This document shows, in pieces, positions 8,067 to 19,292 of a stretch of DNA of 50,394 nt. The DNA comes from a bacterium (GTDB lineage: Bacteria > BMS3Abin14). The stretch lies in the NCBI GenBank assembly GCA_029210965.1, contig JARGFZ010000018.1, forward strand, positions 1 to 50,394, written 5' to 3'. A model generated the notes under the pieces. It did not search any database. It worked only from the letters and a program-made list of their open reading frames with translations, and was not told the DNA's origin. Position numbers and translations under genes: made by a program. The number at the start of each line of letters is the position of its first letter. Position 1 is the first letter of the stretch.

Positions 8067-8735
8067 ATGTGGTATCTTCATATCATGCAAAAGAGAAAAT
8101 CCAGCACTGTGGCCGGCTTTACCTTAATAGAGGTCATGACGGCCGTAACCATCCTGGCCATAATGGCCACAGTCGCCTTTACCATCGTGTTCGGGGCGGT
8201 GAAGAGATCACGGCATATCGACCGGCGTGGGGGACTTACCACGGAGGCTGCTGCAATCGTCAACATTGTCTCCGAAGATCTTCGAGGAGCCTTCGTCCGT
8301 GATGGCGTTGTTCCGTTCTTCCAGGGTATTGATAATTTTAAAGCAGAGGATCCTGCCGATTGCCTTTCCCTTCTCACTACCGCTGTCCTTCCGGTAAACC
8401 CGGAAATACCCGCTGGCGGCGTTGGGGAGGTGGAGTATTCGATCATCGAGGGCGAAAATGGAGCCCTTCTGCTCCTGAGAAGGGAGCAGATCCCTGCTCG
8501 TTCCCCCTATGACGAGGGCGGCGCGGCCATCGTTATCACAGATCGCATCAAGTCCCTGAACCTTGAATTTTCAGACGGTGAAGATTGGTTCGAAAGGTGG
8601 GATACCGAAAGCGTCGGGGGGCACGAAGATGGAAAGCTCCCCAGACAGGTGAGGATCGAGCTGGTTCTGGAGGATGGTGAACTGTCTGTGACCCACCGCG
8701 GTTCCGTTGCGCCGATAATGGCGGTGGGGAGATGA
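8067..8735 (+). CDS. Orphan pseudopilin, GspJ-like (prepilin N-terminal methylation motif)
   Basis: Predicted minor pseudopilin of a type II secretion or type IV pilus-like machine, processed by prepilin peptidase and carried in the inner membrane before assembly. The N terminus shows a short basic leader, the cleavage motif G-FTLIEVM with the conserved Glu5, then a hydrophobic helix (TAVTILAIMATVAFTIVFGA). The globular part ends like GspJ-type proteins (IKSLNLEFSDGEDWFERWD, then PRQVRIELVLEDG). Start may be ATG 8067 (GGAAG about 10 nt upstream) or ATG 8085. At 222 residues the length fits GspJ, but no other gsp or pil gene is nearby, so it either works with genes elsewhere or is a relic. Confidence 0.8.
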   Translation: MWYLHIMQKRKSSTVAGFTLIEVMTAVTILAIMATVAFTIVFGAVKRSRHIDRRGGLTTEAAAIVNIVSEDLRGAFVRDGVVPFFQGIDNFKAEDPADCLSLLTTAVLPVNPEIPAGGVGEVEYSIIEGENGALLLLRREQIPARSPYDEGGAAIVITDRIKSLNLEFSDGEDWFERWDTESVGGHEDGKLPRQVRIELVLEDGELSVTHRGSVAPIMAVGR

Positions 8736-8757
8736 GAAAGTGTAGAGGGATAAATCA

Positions 8758-8942
8758 GTGTAGGGTGCAGGGTGCAGAGTGTATTATTTTTGTAAGATCC
8801 ATTCGTGCGTGCGTGTGTGCGTTAAGCGTGCATGCGAAAGGTTTTACGCACGTACTCAGGTACGCTTTACTTAGTCGGAATTTATCTGTTTCCAGCAGAT
8901 TTTTCTCTACACTTTGCACTCTACACGCTACATACGCTACAC
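8758..8942. repeat. Heptad array, word GTGCAGG/GTGTAGG with inverted arm
   Basis: Left units gtgtagg, gtgcagg, gtgcaga, gtgtatt (8758-8785). Right inverted units ctctaca, ctttgca, ctctaca, cgctaca (8905-8932). The loop contains its own GTGCG/CGCAC-rich inverted sequence (about 8803-8870). No gene is seen in 8736-9236. Confidence 0.85.
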
Positions 8943-8947
8943 TTCTA

Positions 8948-8976
8948 TTGACACAAAGAGCCTGACCTATTATTGT
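8948..8976 (+). promoter_or_regulatory. Candidate sigma-70 promoter for guaB
   Basis: TTGACA (8948-8953), 17-bp spacer, TATTGT (8971-8976). Transcription would start near 8983, giving a leader of about 250 nt that crosses a terminator-like hairpin and the structured repeat before guaB. Confidence 0.55.
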
Positions 8977-9016
8977 CATAAATTAATTTTCTGCCTGGCC
9001 CGATCTCAAAAACCGA

Positions 9017-9037
9017 CCCCGCCCTGTGCGGGGTTTT
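9017..9037 (+). terminator. Terminator-like hairpin in the guaB leader
   Basis: CCCCGC, loop cctgt, GCGGGG, then TTTT. It lies about 35 nt after the predicted start of the guaB transcript and has no gene just upstream, so it may act as an attenuator or end a short leader RNA. Confidence 0.65.
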
Positions 9038-9050
9038 CGAAATCTGCAGG

Positions 9051-9206
9051 TGATGACTTCGTAAAAAGTCATCAACGCGCCCCGATGGGGCGCCCGGAGC
9101 GATGACCGATAGTGATGACCGATAGTCATGTCATCGATCCGTGAGGAAACCCAAAACCACGCTTTTGGGTTTCCCTAGAGCAAAAGTCCACAAGGACTTT
9201 TGCGAC
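9051..9206 (-). repeat. 156-bp structured dispersed repeat, copy 3 (inverted)
   Basis: Reverse-complement copy, ending in TTTTGCGAC 30 bp before guaB ATG. Its second hairpin has AAACCCAAAA paired with TTTTGGGTTT, where copies 1 and 4 have AAGGGAAAA with TTTTCCCTT. The sequence changed but pairing was kept. Most diverged of the four copies. Confidence 0.85.
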
Positions 9207-9236
9207 CTTTTCAATGCCAGTCCAAGGAGGCGTTAA

Positions 9237-10712
<1,476 letters not shown>

Positions 10713-10716
10713 AAGC

Positions 10717-10809
10717 GATCTCAGATCTCAGATCTCACATCTCAAAGGGTAAGCGCACCCGTTTCAGGGTCTAGATCTTTCTGAGATCTAAGATTTGAGA
10801 TATGAGATC
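10717..10809. repeat. Heptad array, word GATCTCA, with inverted arm
   Basis: gatctca, gatctca, gatctca, catctca (10717-10744), beginning 4 bp after the guaB stop. Inverted arm tgagatc, taagatt, tgagata, tgagatc (10782-10809), ending 14 bp before guaA. It can form a hairpin between the two genes. Confidence 0.9.
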
Positions 10810-10823
10810 AAGCGAGGAACTCT

Positions 10824-12392
10824 GTGACGAGCGTTGACATTCACGACGAAAAGATCCTGATCCTGGACTTCGGGAGCCAGTACACTCAGCTCATCGCTCG
10901 CCGCGTTCGGGAACTCAAGGTTTACTGCGAGATCCACCCCTGCACGGAACCATTGGAAAAGATAAGGGAATTTTCACCGAGAGGCGTCATCCTTTCCGGA
11001 GGACCGGCGAGCGTAACTGATGAGGGCGCGCCCCTTGTGCCAAGGGAACTGTTCGATTTGGATGTTCCTTTTCTGGGTATTTGTTACGGCATGCAGCTGT
11101 TTACGCACCTGATGGGTGGTAAGGTCGGCAAGGCTGAGCGGCGGGAATACGGCCACGCCATGCTCCAGATCGACGACAACTCTGACCTGTTCAACGGTTT
11201 TGAAACCGGGGCGGAGAACCTGAACAAGGTCTGGATGAGCCACGGCGACAAGATCGAATCGGCTCCGCCCGGTTTTGTCCCTATTGCTCACACGGAGAAC
11301 TCCCACGTCGCAGCCATGAGGGACGAGTCCGGCAAATTCTTTGCCGTCCAATTTCACCCAGAGGTGGTTCATACGCCTCGCGGCACCGAGATTTTTGAGA
11401 ACTTTCTGTTTAAAATCTGTGACCTGAGGCCTCTGTGGACAGCAAAATCCTACATCGACATGGCTGTGGAGCAGATACAGGAGACCGTGGGTAAAGATGG
11501 GAAGGTTCTCTGCGGTCTTTCAGGCGGTGTAGACTCATCTGTTGTTGCTGTCCTTGTACACAAAGCCATTGGGGACAGGCTTACATGTGTATTCGTGGAC
11601 AACGGGCTGTTGCGTAAAGGGGAGAGGGAAAGGGTTGAGGCCGTTTTCACTGACTACTACCATATCCCCCTGATTGTACTCGACGCTGGAAAGGGATTTG
11701 TGGATAAACTTGCAGGTGTTGAGGATCCGGAAAGAAAGCGAGTCATCATCGGCAACGAGTTCATCAGGCTTTTCGAGATCGAGGCCAAAAATATAGGAGA
11801 TGTCAAGTTTCTCGCCCAGGGAACCCTTTACCCGGACGTCATCGAGAGCGTTTCCTTCAAGGGCCCCTCAGCTACCATAAAGACCCACCACAACGTGGGC
11901 GGGTTGCCTGAAAAGATGGATTTAATGCTCGTTGAACCTCTCAGGGAACTGTTCAAGGACGAGGTGCGGGAAGTGGGTAGGGAATTGGGGATGCCCGACC
12001 AGATGGTAAAGCGCCACCCGTTCCCCGGTCCGGGTCTCGGGATTCGCGTTCTCGGTGAGGTAACCCAGGAGAGACTCCACGTCCTGCGGGAAGCGGATGC
12101 CATTGTTCGGGAAGAGATCCGGGCGGCGGGGCTCTACGACCATATCTGGCAGCTTTTCGCCGTTCTGCTCCCCATTAAAACAGTGGGCGTTATGGGGGAT
12201 GAAAGGACCTACGAAAACGTGGTTGCCGTAAGAGCCGTTCATAGCCTCGACGGGATGACCGCAGACTGGGTCCATCTGCCCTATGACCTGCTCAACCGCA
12301 TCTCCAACCGCATTATCAATGAAGTGCGAGGTGTCAACCGGGTGGTGTACGACATCAGCTCCAAACCTCCTGCTACGATCGAATGGGAATAG
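10824..12392 (+). CDS. guaA: GMP synthase (glutamine-hydrolysing)
   Basis: Aminates XMP to GMP with ATP and glutamine. GTG start with GAGG 6 nt upstream. The class I glutamine amidotransferase domain covers about 1-200, with nucleophile Cys87 in [10 protein letters not shown] and the catalytic His/Glu in FHPEVVHT. The ATP-pyrophosphatase domain has the P-loop [13 protein letters not shown] at about residue 232. The C-terminal dimerisation and XMP-binding domain ends in [18 protein letters not shown], the usual terminus. At 522 residues it is full length. Second gene after guaB. Confidence 0.97.
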   Translation: MTSVDIHDEKILILDFGSQYTQLIARRVRELKVYCEIHPCTEPLEKIREFSPRGVILSGGPASVTDEGAPLVPRELFDLDVPFLGICYGMQLFTHLMGGKVGKAERREYGHAMLQIDDNSDLFNGFETGAENLNKVWMSHGDKIESAPPGFVPIAHTENSHVAAMRDESGKFFAVQFHPEVVHTPRGTEIFENFLFKICDLRPLWTAKSYIDMAVEQIQETVGKDGKVLCGLSGGVDSSVVAVLVHKAIGDRLTCVFVDNGLLRKGERERVEAVFTDYYHIPLIVLDAGKGFVDKLAGVEDPERKRVIIGNEFIRLFEIEAKNIGDVKFLAQGTLYPDVIESVSFKGPSATIKTHHNVGGLPEKMDLMLVEPLRELFKDEVREVGRELGMPDQMVKRHPFPGPGLGIRVLGEVTQERLHVLREADAIVREEIRAAGLYDHIWQLFAVLLPIKTVGVMGDERTYENVVAVRAVHSLDGMTADWVHLPYDLLNRISNRIINEVRGVNRVVYDISSKPPATIEWE

Positions 12393-12458
12393 AAGAAGCC
12401 GAGGGGAGAGGGGGCGAGTGGGTGAAGGGGAGAAAAATCGTTTCCATGTTTCTTAACC

Positions 12459-12486
12459 GATCACGGATCACGGATAACTAATCACT
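12459..12486. repeat. Heptad array, word GATCACG
   Basis: gatcacg, gatcacg, gataact, aatcact at 7-bp spacing. The array stops 6 bp before the dnaE ATG and takes the place where a ribosome binding site would be expected. Confidence 0.75.
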
Positions 12487-12492
12487 GTCTTT

Positions 12493-15400
12493 ATGAAACA
12501 CGCCAATTTCGTTCATCTCCATGTCCATACTTCCTACAGCCTCCTCGACGGGGCCTGCCGCGTTTCCGATTTGACCCGTTACGCCGCCGATCTCAAGTTT
12601 CCGGCCCTTGCTATTACCGACCATGGGGCAATGTTCGGTGCCATCGATTTCTACAAAAGCGCTCGCGCAGCCGGAATAAAGCCGATTATCGGCCAGGAGT
12701 TCTATATTGCTCCCGAAAGCCGGTTTGATCGGAAACTTGATGAGTACGGGGAATCGGCCTATCACATCGTCCTTCTTGCGCGAAACCTTGAAGGTTATTC
12801 CAACCTGGTAAAGCTGTCCTCTATCTCTTATCTCGAGGGTTTCTACCGGAAGCCGCGTATCGACAAGGAGGTTCTTTCCCGTTACTCCGATGGCCTGGTA
12901 GCCCTGTCCGCCTGCCTGAAGGGAGAAGTTGCCTATCTGATCAGACAGGGTAATTACGAAAGTGCCAGGGAAACCGTGTCCTGGTACAAAGACCTGTTCG
13001 GCGAGAATTACTTCCTGGAAGTTCAGCATAACGGTCTTGCAGATCAGGACAAGGCCAACGAAGGGATGCTCAGGCTGGCTAAAGAAACCGGTGTCGGACT
13101 GGTAGCGACCAACGATATTCACTACCTGCGTAGAGAGGACACAAGGATGCATGATGTCCTCCTTTGCATCCAGACTGGGAAAACGGTTCAAGACGAGAAC
13201 CGGATGAGAATGGACACCGACGAGCTCTACGTCAAGTCGGCCGAAGAGATGGAGATGTATTTCAAGGACTACCCCGACGCCCTGTCCAATACCCTTGCCA
13301 TCGCTGAGAGATGCAACCTTGAGATCGCTATCGGTGAAACACACCTTCCCCGTTTTCCCATACCTGAAGGGATGACGGAGGAGTCTTTCCTTTACACCAA
13401 GGTTCGTGCCGGATTCGACAAGCGAATGGAGATCATTCTGGATGGGACTCCGGAGGATCAAAGGGAGGAGGTGCTGGAGAAGTACCAGGCCAGGCTGGGC
13501 ACCGAATTGGAGGTGATCACCAATATGGGGTTCCCGGGCTACTTCCTTATTGTATGGGACTTCATACAATATGCGAGGGAGCAGGGCATCCCCGTTGGCC
13601 CGGGGAGAGGTTCAGCAGCTGGTTCCCTCGTGGCCTATTCCCTGAGAATCACCGATATCGACCCTATCAGGTATGGACTTCTCTTTGAACGTTTCCTCAA
13701 CCCTGAGAGAATCAGTCTTCCGGATATCGATGTGGATTTCTGCATGGTGAGACGGGACGAGGTCATCCGTTATGTGACGAATAAGTATGGTGAAGACAAA
13801 GTCGCCCAGATAATTACTTTCGGAACCATGGCCGCCAGGGGCGCCATCCGGGATGTTGGCAGGGCTCTTGATATGAATTATGCCGAGGTGGACAGGATCG
13901 CCAAGTTGGTCCCGGAAATTCTGGGTATCAAGTTGAATAAAGCCATCGAGCAGGAACCTCAGCTCAAAGATGCCATGAAAAACGACAAGAAGGTGGCCGA
14001 TCTCCTTGAGTTGGCCCAGAAAATGGAGGGTCTCCATCGCCACGCATCTACCCATGCTGCGGGAGTGGTGATCAGTGACCTGCCCCTTTCCAGCCACGTT
14101 CCCCTTTACAGGAATATCAAGGACGACAGCGTTCTGACCCAATACGCCATGAAGGAACTGGAAAACATCGGGCTTGTGAAGTTTGATTTCCTGGGGCTCC
14201 GGACGCTGACCCTTTTGAGTAATGCCATAAAGCTTGTCAACAGGAAGAGGTCGGATCAGGGACAGGAACCTTTCGAGATGGAAAGGCTGGACCTTTCGGA
14301 CCAGAAGACCTACGAACTTTTATCCACCGGGGATACGGATGGAGTTTTCCAACTGGAAAGTTCCGGGATGAAGGATCTTCTGGTCAAGATGAAACCGGGG
14401 TGCTTTGAGGATCTCATCGCCCTTGTGGCCCTCTACCGTCCGGGGCCCCTCGGGTCAGGGATGGTGACCGATTTTATCAACCGGAAGCAGGGTCGGCAGC
14501 AGATCACCTACGACACCAAGGAGTTGGAAAAGATCCTGTCGGAGACCTACGGTGTTATCGTCTATCAGGAGCAGGTTATGCAGGTGGCCAGCGAACTGGC
14601 CGGCTATAGCATGGGTGAGGCGGACAACCTTCGTCGTGCCATGGGCAAGAAGATGCCCGAGGAGATGGAAAAGGAAAGGGTTCGTTTCCTGGAGGGGTGC
14701 CAAAGAAACAGTATCCCGGACAAGAAGGCGGCAGGTATTTTTGAAAACCTCGCATTTTTTGCGGGATACGGGTTCAACAAGTCCCACAGTGCTGCCTACG
14801 CTCTCATCGCTTACCAGACAGCCTATCTGAAGGCACACTACCCAATGGAGTTCATGGCCGCCCTTCTCACCAGTGAGATGGATAATTCGGACAAGGTTAC
14901 CCAGCACATCGGCGTTTGCAAGGAGATGGGTGTCAATTTACAGCCCCCCGACATAACGCACTCGGAGATCCCGTTCACCGTTGAAGAGGGCGGGATCCGT
15001 TTCGGGCTCGGTGCAGTGAAGAACGTGGGGGTTTCGGCCCTGGAAGAGATCCTGAGTAAGCGTAGTGATGGCGGGACCTTCAAGTCTGTAAACGAATTTT
15101 GCAGCAGGGTGGATCTGAGAAAAGTCAATCGAAGGGTCATAGAGAGTTTGATCAAATCGGGGGCCTTTGATTGCTGCGGGGATCACAGAGCCCAGCTGCT
15201 GGCTTCCCTGGACCAGGCCATGGAACGAGGACAAAAGGCTCAAAGGGATCGAGACAGCGGGCAGATAACCATGTTCGAGGGAGCCCTTGCATCCGAGAGT
15301 GAGGATTCCATATCCCAGGTTGAACCGTGGTCGGAGCACCAGCGGCTGGCTTTTGAGAAAGAGTGCCTGGGCTTTTATATTACCGGACATCCCCTTGAAA

Positions 15401-15966
15401 AGTATCGCAAAGAGCTTGAGAGGTACATTACCGCGGATCTGGGGCGCCTTGTGGAGATGTCTGAAGGACAAGAGGTCAAGGTCGCGGGAATGAAACAGAG
15501 CATGCGGGAAATAAGTACAAGGAGAGGGGACCGCATGGCTTTCCTGACTCTGGAGGACCTGCACGGCAGCGCCGAGGTGATCGTTTTTTCTGATGCCTTT
15601 ACCAAGGCAGGCCATATCCTGTCTTCCGAAGGTCCCTTCGTTGTTCAGGGGGTTATCGATTCTAACGGAGACAAACCAAAGATCAAGGCCTCTGATGTGG
15701 AGCTGTTGGAAGAATACCGGCAGAGGGTTACAAGTGAGATCCTTATCAACCTGTCCACCATCGGGCTTTCCGGGGACGATCTCGCTAGACTGAAGGATGT
15801 TCTTTTGCAGCACAAGGGTGATTGTGCTGTCAGGTTAAAGCTTACGATCCCCACCAAGGCCGAATCTGTTATAGCCCTTTCAGACATATTCAAAGTGGGG
15901 TCTTCCGATGAGATGGTCAACGATGTGGAGAGGATATTCGGCACCGGGACGGTGACCTTTGTTTGA
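12493..15966 (+). CDS. dnaE: DNA polymerase III subunit alpha
   Basis: Replicative polymerase, 1157 residues, close to the E. coli DnaE length. The N-terminal PHP domain keeps metal-ligand motifs (HLHVHTSYSLLDGA, ALAITDHGAMFG), so it may be catalytically intact. The polymerase carboxylates are in LPDIDVDFCMVRRD and in LVKFDFLGLRTLT. Further family motifs are PVGPGRGSAAGSLVAYSL and YGVIVYQEQVMQVA. A QITMF pentapeptide at residues 924-928 fits a beta-clamp binding site. An OB-fold follows (KVAGMKQSMREIS, then FLTLEDLHGSAEVIVF). No Shine-Dalgarno sequence is seen before the ATG; a heptad array occupies that place. Confidence 0.97.
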   Translation: MKHANFVHLHVHTSYSLLDGACRVSDLTRYAADLKFPALAITDHGAMFGAIDFYKSARAAGIKPIIGQEFYIAPESRFDRKLDEYGESAYHIVLLARNLEGYSNLVKLSSISYLEGFYRKPRIDKEVLSRYSDGLVALSACLKGEVAYLIRQGNYESARETVSWYKDLFGENYFLEVQHNGLADQDKANEGMLRLAKETGVGLVATNDIHYLRREDTRMHDVLLCIQTGKTVQDENRMRMDTDELYVKSAEEMEMYFKDYPDALSNTLAIAERCNLEIAIGETHLPRFPIPEGMTEESFLYTKVRAGFDKRMEIILDGTPEDQREEVLEKYQARLGTELEVITNMGFPGYFLIVWDFIQYAREQGIPVGPGRGSAAGSLVAYSLRITDIDPIRYGLLFERFLNPERISLPDIDVDFCMVRRDEVIRYVTNKYGEDKVAQIITFGTMAARGAIRDVGRALDMNYAEVDRIAKLVPEILGIKLNKAIEQEPQLKDAMKNDKKVADLLELAQKMEGLHRHASTHAAGVVISDLPLSSHVPLYRNIKDDSVLTQYAMKELENIGLVKFDFLGLRTLTLLSNAIKLVNRKRSDQGQEPFEMERLDLSDQKTYELLSTGDTDGVFQLESSGMKDLLVKMKPGCFEDLIALVALYRPGPLGSGMVTDFINRKQGRQQITYDTKELEKILSETYGVIVYQEQVMQVASELAGYSMGEADNLRRAMGKKMPEEMEKERVRFLEGCQRNSIPDKKAAGIFENLAFFAGYGFNKSHSAAYALIAYQTAYLKAHYPMEFMAALLTSEMDNSDKVTQHIGVCKEMGVNLQPPDITHSEIPFTVEEGGIRFGLGAVKNVGVSALEEILSKRSDGGTFKSVNEFCSRVDLRKVNRRVIESLIKSGAFDCCGDHRAQLLASLDQAMERGQKAQRDRDSGQITMFEGALASESEDSISQVEPWSEHQRLAFEKECLGFYITGHPLEKYRKELERYITADLGRLVEMSEGQEVKVAGMKQSMREISTRRGDRMAFLTLEDLHGSAEVIVFSDAFTKAGHILSSEGPFVVQGVIDSNGDKPKIKASDVELLEEYRQRVTSEILINLSTIGLSGDDLARLKDVLLQHKGDCAVRLKLTIPTKAESVIALSDIFKVGSSDEMVNDVERIFGTGTVTFV

Positions 15967-16001
15967 CAGACAGGATATTTGCAGGAATACTTAAAAGCGA
16001 T

Positions 16002-16078
16002 GGAATGAAGGATGTAAAATGTAGAACAGGGAAAAAGGAACAGCATCCGAAACCCGAAAACTAACCGCAAAACGGAAT
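16002..16078. repeat. Degenerate heptad arrays between dnaE and accA
   Basis: ggaatga, aggatgt, aaaatgt, agaacag, ggaaaaa, ggaacag in 7-bp register (16002-16043), followed by catccga, aacccga, aaactaa, ccgcaaa, acggaat. The first run resembles the GTAGAAT word at 27607. No ribosome binding site for accA is obvious beyond it. Confidence 0.55.
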
Positions 16079-16083
16079 ATATT

Positions 16084-17055
16084 ATGGTAAACAACCTGCT
16101 GGAATTTGAAAAGCCTCTGGCCGAACTGGAACGGCGTATCGGCGAACTGAAGCACATGGATCTGGACCAGCCCGGAGTGGACCTGTCTGACGATATCTCC
16201 AGGCTCGAAAAAAAGCTCAACAAAATGCGCCGTGATGTTTATTCAGACCTTAGCCGGTGGCAGAAAACCCAGATTGCCAGGCACCCCCAAAGGCCTTACA
16301 CCCTGGATTACATAGAGTCCATCATGGAGGATTTTGTGGAACTCCACGGGGACAGGACTTTCGCTGACGACAAAGCCATTGTGGGGGGAGTGGCGTGGTT
16401 CAACGGGAGACCGGTCATGGTGATCGGGCATCAGAAGGGACGCAACACCAAGGAGAAGGTGGAGCGGAACTTCGGTATGCCCAATCCAGAGGGGTATCGC
16501 AAGGCTCTCAGGCTGATGAAGCTGGCTGAAAGGTTCAACATCCCTGTCATTACCCTGGTCGACACACCCGGTGCCTTCCCGGGGATCGGAGCCGAGGAGA
16601 GGGGACAGGCGGAGGCCATCGCGAGGAACCTTATAGAGATGGCTGACCTCACAGTTCCCATAATAACTGTCGTGACAGGGGAAGGGGGCAGTGGCGGAGC
16701 TTTGGCCCTTGCAGTCTCCAACTGGGTCATGATGCTGGAAAACAGTATCTATTCGGTGATCTCACCCGAGGGTTGTGCGGCTATTTTGTGGAAGAACCAG
16801 GATTACGCCCAGGACGCTGCGGAAGCGATGAAACTGACGGCCCAGGACAGCCTCAAGAACGGGATCATCGAAGAGATCATCCCCGAACCACTTGGCGGTG
16901 CCCATCTTGAACCGGCGACTGCGGCCAAATCTATGGGTGCCTCCATTCAGGTACAACTTGACAGGTTGTCTGCCATGGGGCCCGAAGAACTTGTCACCGA
17001 CAGGTGGGCTAAATTCAGGAAAATAGGTGTCTTCAAGGATGAACCAGGTGGCTGA
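16084..17055 (+). CDS. accA: Acetyl-CoA carboxylase carboxyltransferase subunit alpha
   Basis: Transfers CO2 from carboxybiotin to acetyl-CoA, together with AccD, in fatty-acid synthesis. The N terminus [18 protein letters not shown] is the usual helical start. [20 protein letters not shown] and [20 protein letters not shown] are typical, as are [19 protein letters not shown] and [20 protein letters not shown] (oxyanion region). Length 323 is normal. accD is not in the window. The 3' end overlaps the start of pheA by 29 bp, suggesting co-translation. dnaE directly followed by accA is a common bacterial arrangement. Confidence 0.96.
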   Translation: MVNNLLEFEKPLAELERRIGELKHMDLDQPGVDLSDDISRLEKKLNKMRRDVYSDLSRWQKTQIARHPQRPYTLDYIESIMEDFVELHGDRTFADDKAIVGGVAWFNGRPVMVIGHQKGRNTKEKVERNFGMPNPEGYRKALRLMKLAERFNIPVITLVDTPGAFPGIGAEERGQAEAIARNLIEMADLTVPIITVVTGEGGSGGALALAVSNWVMMLENSIYSVISPEGCAAILWKNQDYAQDAAEAMKLTAQDSLKNGIIEEIIPEPLGGAHLEPATAAKSMGASIQVQLDRLSAMGPEELVTDRWAKFRKIGVFKDEPGG

Positions 17056-17890
17056 CCAGCTCAGGATAGCTTATCTGGGACCAGAGGCTACCTTCACCCA
17101 TCAAGCTGCCCGCCAGACCTTCGGGCGCGGCGCCAGATACCTTGCTGCCGAGACCATAGGGGACGTTTTTAGCATGGTTGGGCAAGGGTACGCGGACATG
17201 GGGGTAGCGCCAGTTGAAAACTCCAATGAGGGTGTCGTTACCTCGACCCTTGACCTGCTGGTGGACTCCGATCAGCAGATTGCCGGGGAGATCATCCTTC
17301 CCATCAGGCTCATGCTCATGTCCAGGGAGCAAAGTCTCAATACCGTGCGGACGGTTTACTCCCATCCCCATGTTTGGGGGCAATGCCGGCAATGGCTGGG
17401 AAGGAACCTGAGCGAAGCTAAACTGAAGGACGCCAGGAGCACCGCGGAAGCGGTGACCCTGAGTGCTGAGGTTGCCGGAACGGCCGCGGTAGGCGGGGAG
17501 CTGGCCGCGGAGCTTTATGAAGTCCCGATCCTGGTTGAAAATATCGGTGACTGGACGGAGAACCTTACCCGGTTTCTTATCTTTTCCAACCGAAAATCCG
17601 ACCTTACCGGAGATGACAAGACTTCCATCGTTCTGTCCATCAAGGACCGTGTCGGGGCTCTTTATGAGATCCTTAAACCTTTTGGCGACAACGATATTTC
17701 TCTCACCAAGATCGAATCGCGCCCGTCGAAGAGAAAAGCCTGGGATTACCTCTTTTTTGTCGATCTGGAAGGCCATAGGGGCGAACCGAAAGTGAAGGAG
17801 ACCCTGGAGAGGGTAAGGGAGTTTTGTGAGGATATGAAAATATTGGGCAGTTATCCTAAAGGCACCGTGATTGGGGGGGACACACAATAA
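17027..17890 (+). CDS. pheA: Prephenate dehydratase (no chorismate mutase domain)
   Basis: Converts prephenate to phenylpyruvate for phenylalanine synthesis. GTG 17027 with AGGA at 6 nt spacing is preferred to ATG 17039, where AAGG abuts the codon. The PDT domain starts at once ([20 protein letters not shown]) and includes [14 protein letters not shown] and the catalytic Thr region [13 protein letters not shown]. The ACT regulatory domain (about 200-280) has [19 protein letters not shown] and [20 protein letters not shown], the phenylalanine-binding ESRP motif. The N-terminal chorismate mutase domain common in P-proteins of related bacteria is missing; accA lies directly upstream, so it was not simply misannotated. 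Chorismate mutase must be encoded elsewhere. Confidence 0.93.
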   Translation: MSSRMNQVADQLRIAYLGPEATFTHQAARQTFGRGARYLAAETIGDVFSMVGQGYADMGVAPVENSNEGVVTSTLDLLVDSDQQIAGEIILPIRLMLMSREQSLNTVRTVYSHPHVWGQCRQWLGRNLSEAKLKDARSTAEAVTLSAEVAGTAAVGGELAAELYEVPILVENIGDWTENLTRFLIFSNRKSDLTGDDKTSIVLSIKDRVGALYEILKPFGDNDISLTKIESRPSKRKAWDYLFFVDLEGHRGEPKVKETLERVREFCEDMKILGSYPKGTVIGGDTQ

Positions 17891-17959
17891 CAGGCCATCT
17901 GTCACGCCGATGGCGTGATTGTCGGGGTTCGGCAATCCTCGACGTATGTTACTCGTGAA

Positions 17960-18065
17960 GTGAACAGTGAACTGTGAACGGTGAAAAGTATGATGTTTCC
18001 ATTCACTCTTCACGGTTCACCTTTCACTGCTCTTTTTGAGATCTGAGATCTGAGATCTGAGATTA
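17960..18065. repeat. Two heptad arrays in series (GTGAACN hairpin, then GAGATCT)
   Basis: gtgaaca, gtgaact, gtgaacg, gtgaaaa from 17960, with inverted units attcact, cttcacg, gttcacc, tttcact at 18001-18028. This is followed at 18038-18065 by gagatct three times plus gagatta. The first word is that of 3007 and the second that of 10717. It fills most of the pheA-hisC gap. Confidence 0.9.
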
Positions 18066-18087
18066 ATTCATACACGGAGTCAACAAT

Positions 18088-19287
18088 ATGACCATAACCT
18101 ACCGACCCGCATATAGTTCAGTGGAGGATCTTGTTCCCTATAGCGCCGGAAAACCCATCGAGGAAGTTGCACGGGAGATGGGGCTTACCAGGATCGTGAA
18201 GCTGGCCTCAAACGAGAATCCCATGGGTATGTCACCCCTGGCTGTCGAAGCGATGAATCGGGCTGCTGCCGGTGTAAACAGGTACCCTGATGGCGCTGGC
18301 TGGGATCTGAAGGGAAAACTTTCTGAAATGCTGGAAGTACCTCGGGAGAATATCGTACTGGGGAACGGATCCAACGAGATCCTGGAACTCCTTGCGCAAC
18401 TGCTTCTCACAGAAGGGGACGAGACACTTTATGCCTGGCCTGCTTTCGTAGTCTATAGGTTGGCTACTTTGGCTCACGGGGGAAAAGGGATCGAGGTGCC
18501 CCTGGACAGGAACCTCAAACACGATCTGGACGCCATGGCAGACGCTCTGACAGATCGGACCAGGATCGTTTATATAGCCAACCCCAACAACCCTACCGGG
18601 ACCTATGTCGGGCGGGATGAGTTGGAACGGTTAATGGACAGGGTTCCGGAAAATGTCCCGTTGGTGCTCGATGAAGCTTATTTTGAGTTTGCCAGTCATA
18701 TCGAAGATTTTCCAGACGGGATGGAGTACTTCAGACAGGGCAGGCCCATTGTAGTGGTAAGGACCTTTTCCAAGGCCCACGGACTGGCAGGTCTTCGTGT
18801 GGGCTACGCTGTAATGCCTGAACCCCTGGCGGACCTTCTGAACCGTGTTCGCCAGCCGTTTAATGTCAACAGTATGGCTCAGGCTGCGGCTATAGCCGCT
18901 CTTGATGATAATGATTTTGTTCAAAGAGGACTCGACCACAACCGGAAGGAATTGAGACGTATCCAGGACGCTGTGGAAAGTATTGGTCTTACGGTTACCC
19001 CGTCATTTACCAACTTTATCCTCATTGATCTGGGGGGACGGTCCGGTCAGGATGTTTATGAGGGGCTGATGAAGAAGGGCGTTATCGTAAGATCCATGGC
19101 GCCCTACGGGTTGCCGGGCACCATCCGGGTCACTGCCGGGCTTACCGAAGAGAACGATATGTTTCTGGAGGCGCTCCAAGAAGTAATAGGAGAAATGCGT
19201 GATTCGAAACTGGTAATTCGTAATTCGCAAACAGCAGATTTACCAATCACGAGTCACGATTCACAAATCGCGGTAATTAAGAGGTAA
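18088..19287 (+). CDS. hisC: Histidinol-phosphate / aromatic aminotransferase
   Basis: PLP-dependent fold type I transaminase. ATG with GGAG 9 nt upstream. Key motifs are LASNENPMGMSPLAVEAM, NANPNNPTGTYVGRDE-like substrate and PLP contacts (IANPNNPTGTYVG), LDEAYFEF, and the Schiff-base Lys in VRTFSKAHGLAGLRVGYAV. Its place between pheA and aroF suggests it works as the aromatic aminotransferase for Phe/Tyr, or serves both pathways; that is inference. The enzyme proper ends near residue 370 (EEVIGEM-like end). The remaining codons come from a heptad repeat array (19199-19272), giving a tail of about 28 residues not expected in the family. Confidence 0.9.
   Translation: MTITYRPAYSSVEDLVPYSAGKPIEEVAREMGLTRIVKLASNENPMGMSPLAVEAMNRAAAGVNRYPDGAGWDLKGKLSEMLEVPRENIVLGNGSNEILELLAQLLLTEGDETLYAWPAFVVYRLATLAHGGKGIEVPLDRNLKHDLDAMADALTDRTRIVYIANPNNPTGTYVGRDELERLMDRVPENVPLVLDEAYFEFASHIEDFPDGMEYFRQGRPIVVVRTFSKAHGLAGLRVGYAVMPEPLADLLNRVRQPFNVNSMAQAAAIAALDDNDFVQRGLDHNRKELRRIQDAVESIGLTVTPSFTNFILIDLGGRSGQDVYEGLMKKGVIVRSMAPYGLPGTIRVTAGLTEENDMFLEALQEVIGEMRDSKLVIRNSQTADLPITSHDSQIAVIKR
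19199..19272. repeat. Heptad array inside the hisC 3' end
   Basis: gtgattc, gaaactg, gtaattc, gtaattc (19199-19226) with an inverted arm aatcacg, agtcacg, attcaca, aatcgcg (19245-19272). It is translated as the extra C-terminal tail of HisC. Confidence 0.8.
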
Positions 19288-19292
19288 CAGCC

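Noticed and set aside
8977-9236. Purine or other riboswitch before guaB
   Set aside because: No recognisable aptamer core; the structure is explained by a terminator hairpin and the dispersed repeat.
12478-13569. 363-codon minus-strand frame opposite dnaE
   Set aside because: Shadow frame over the PHP domain coding region.
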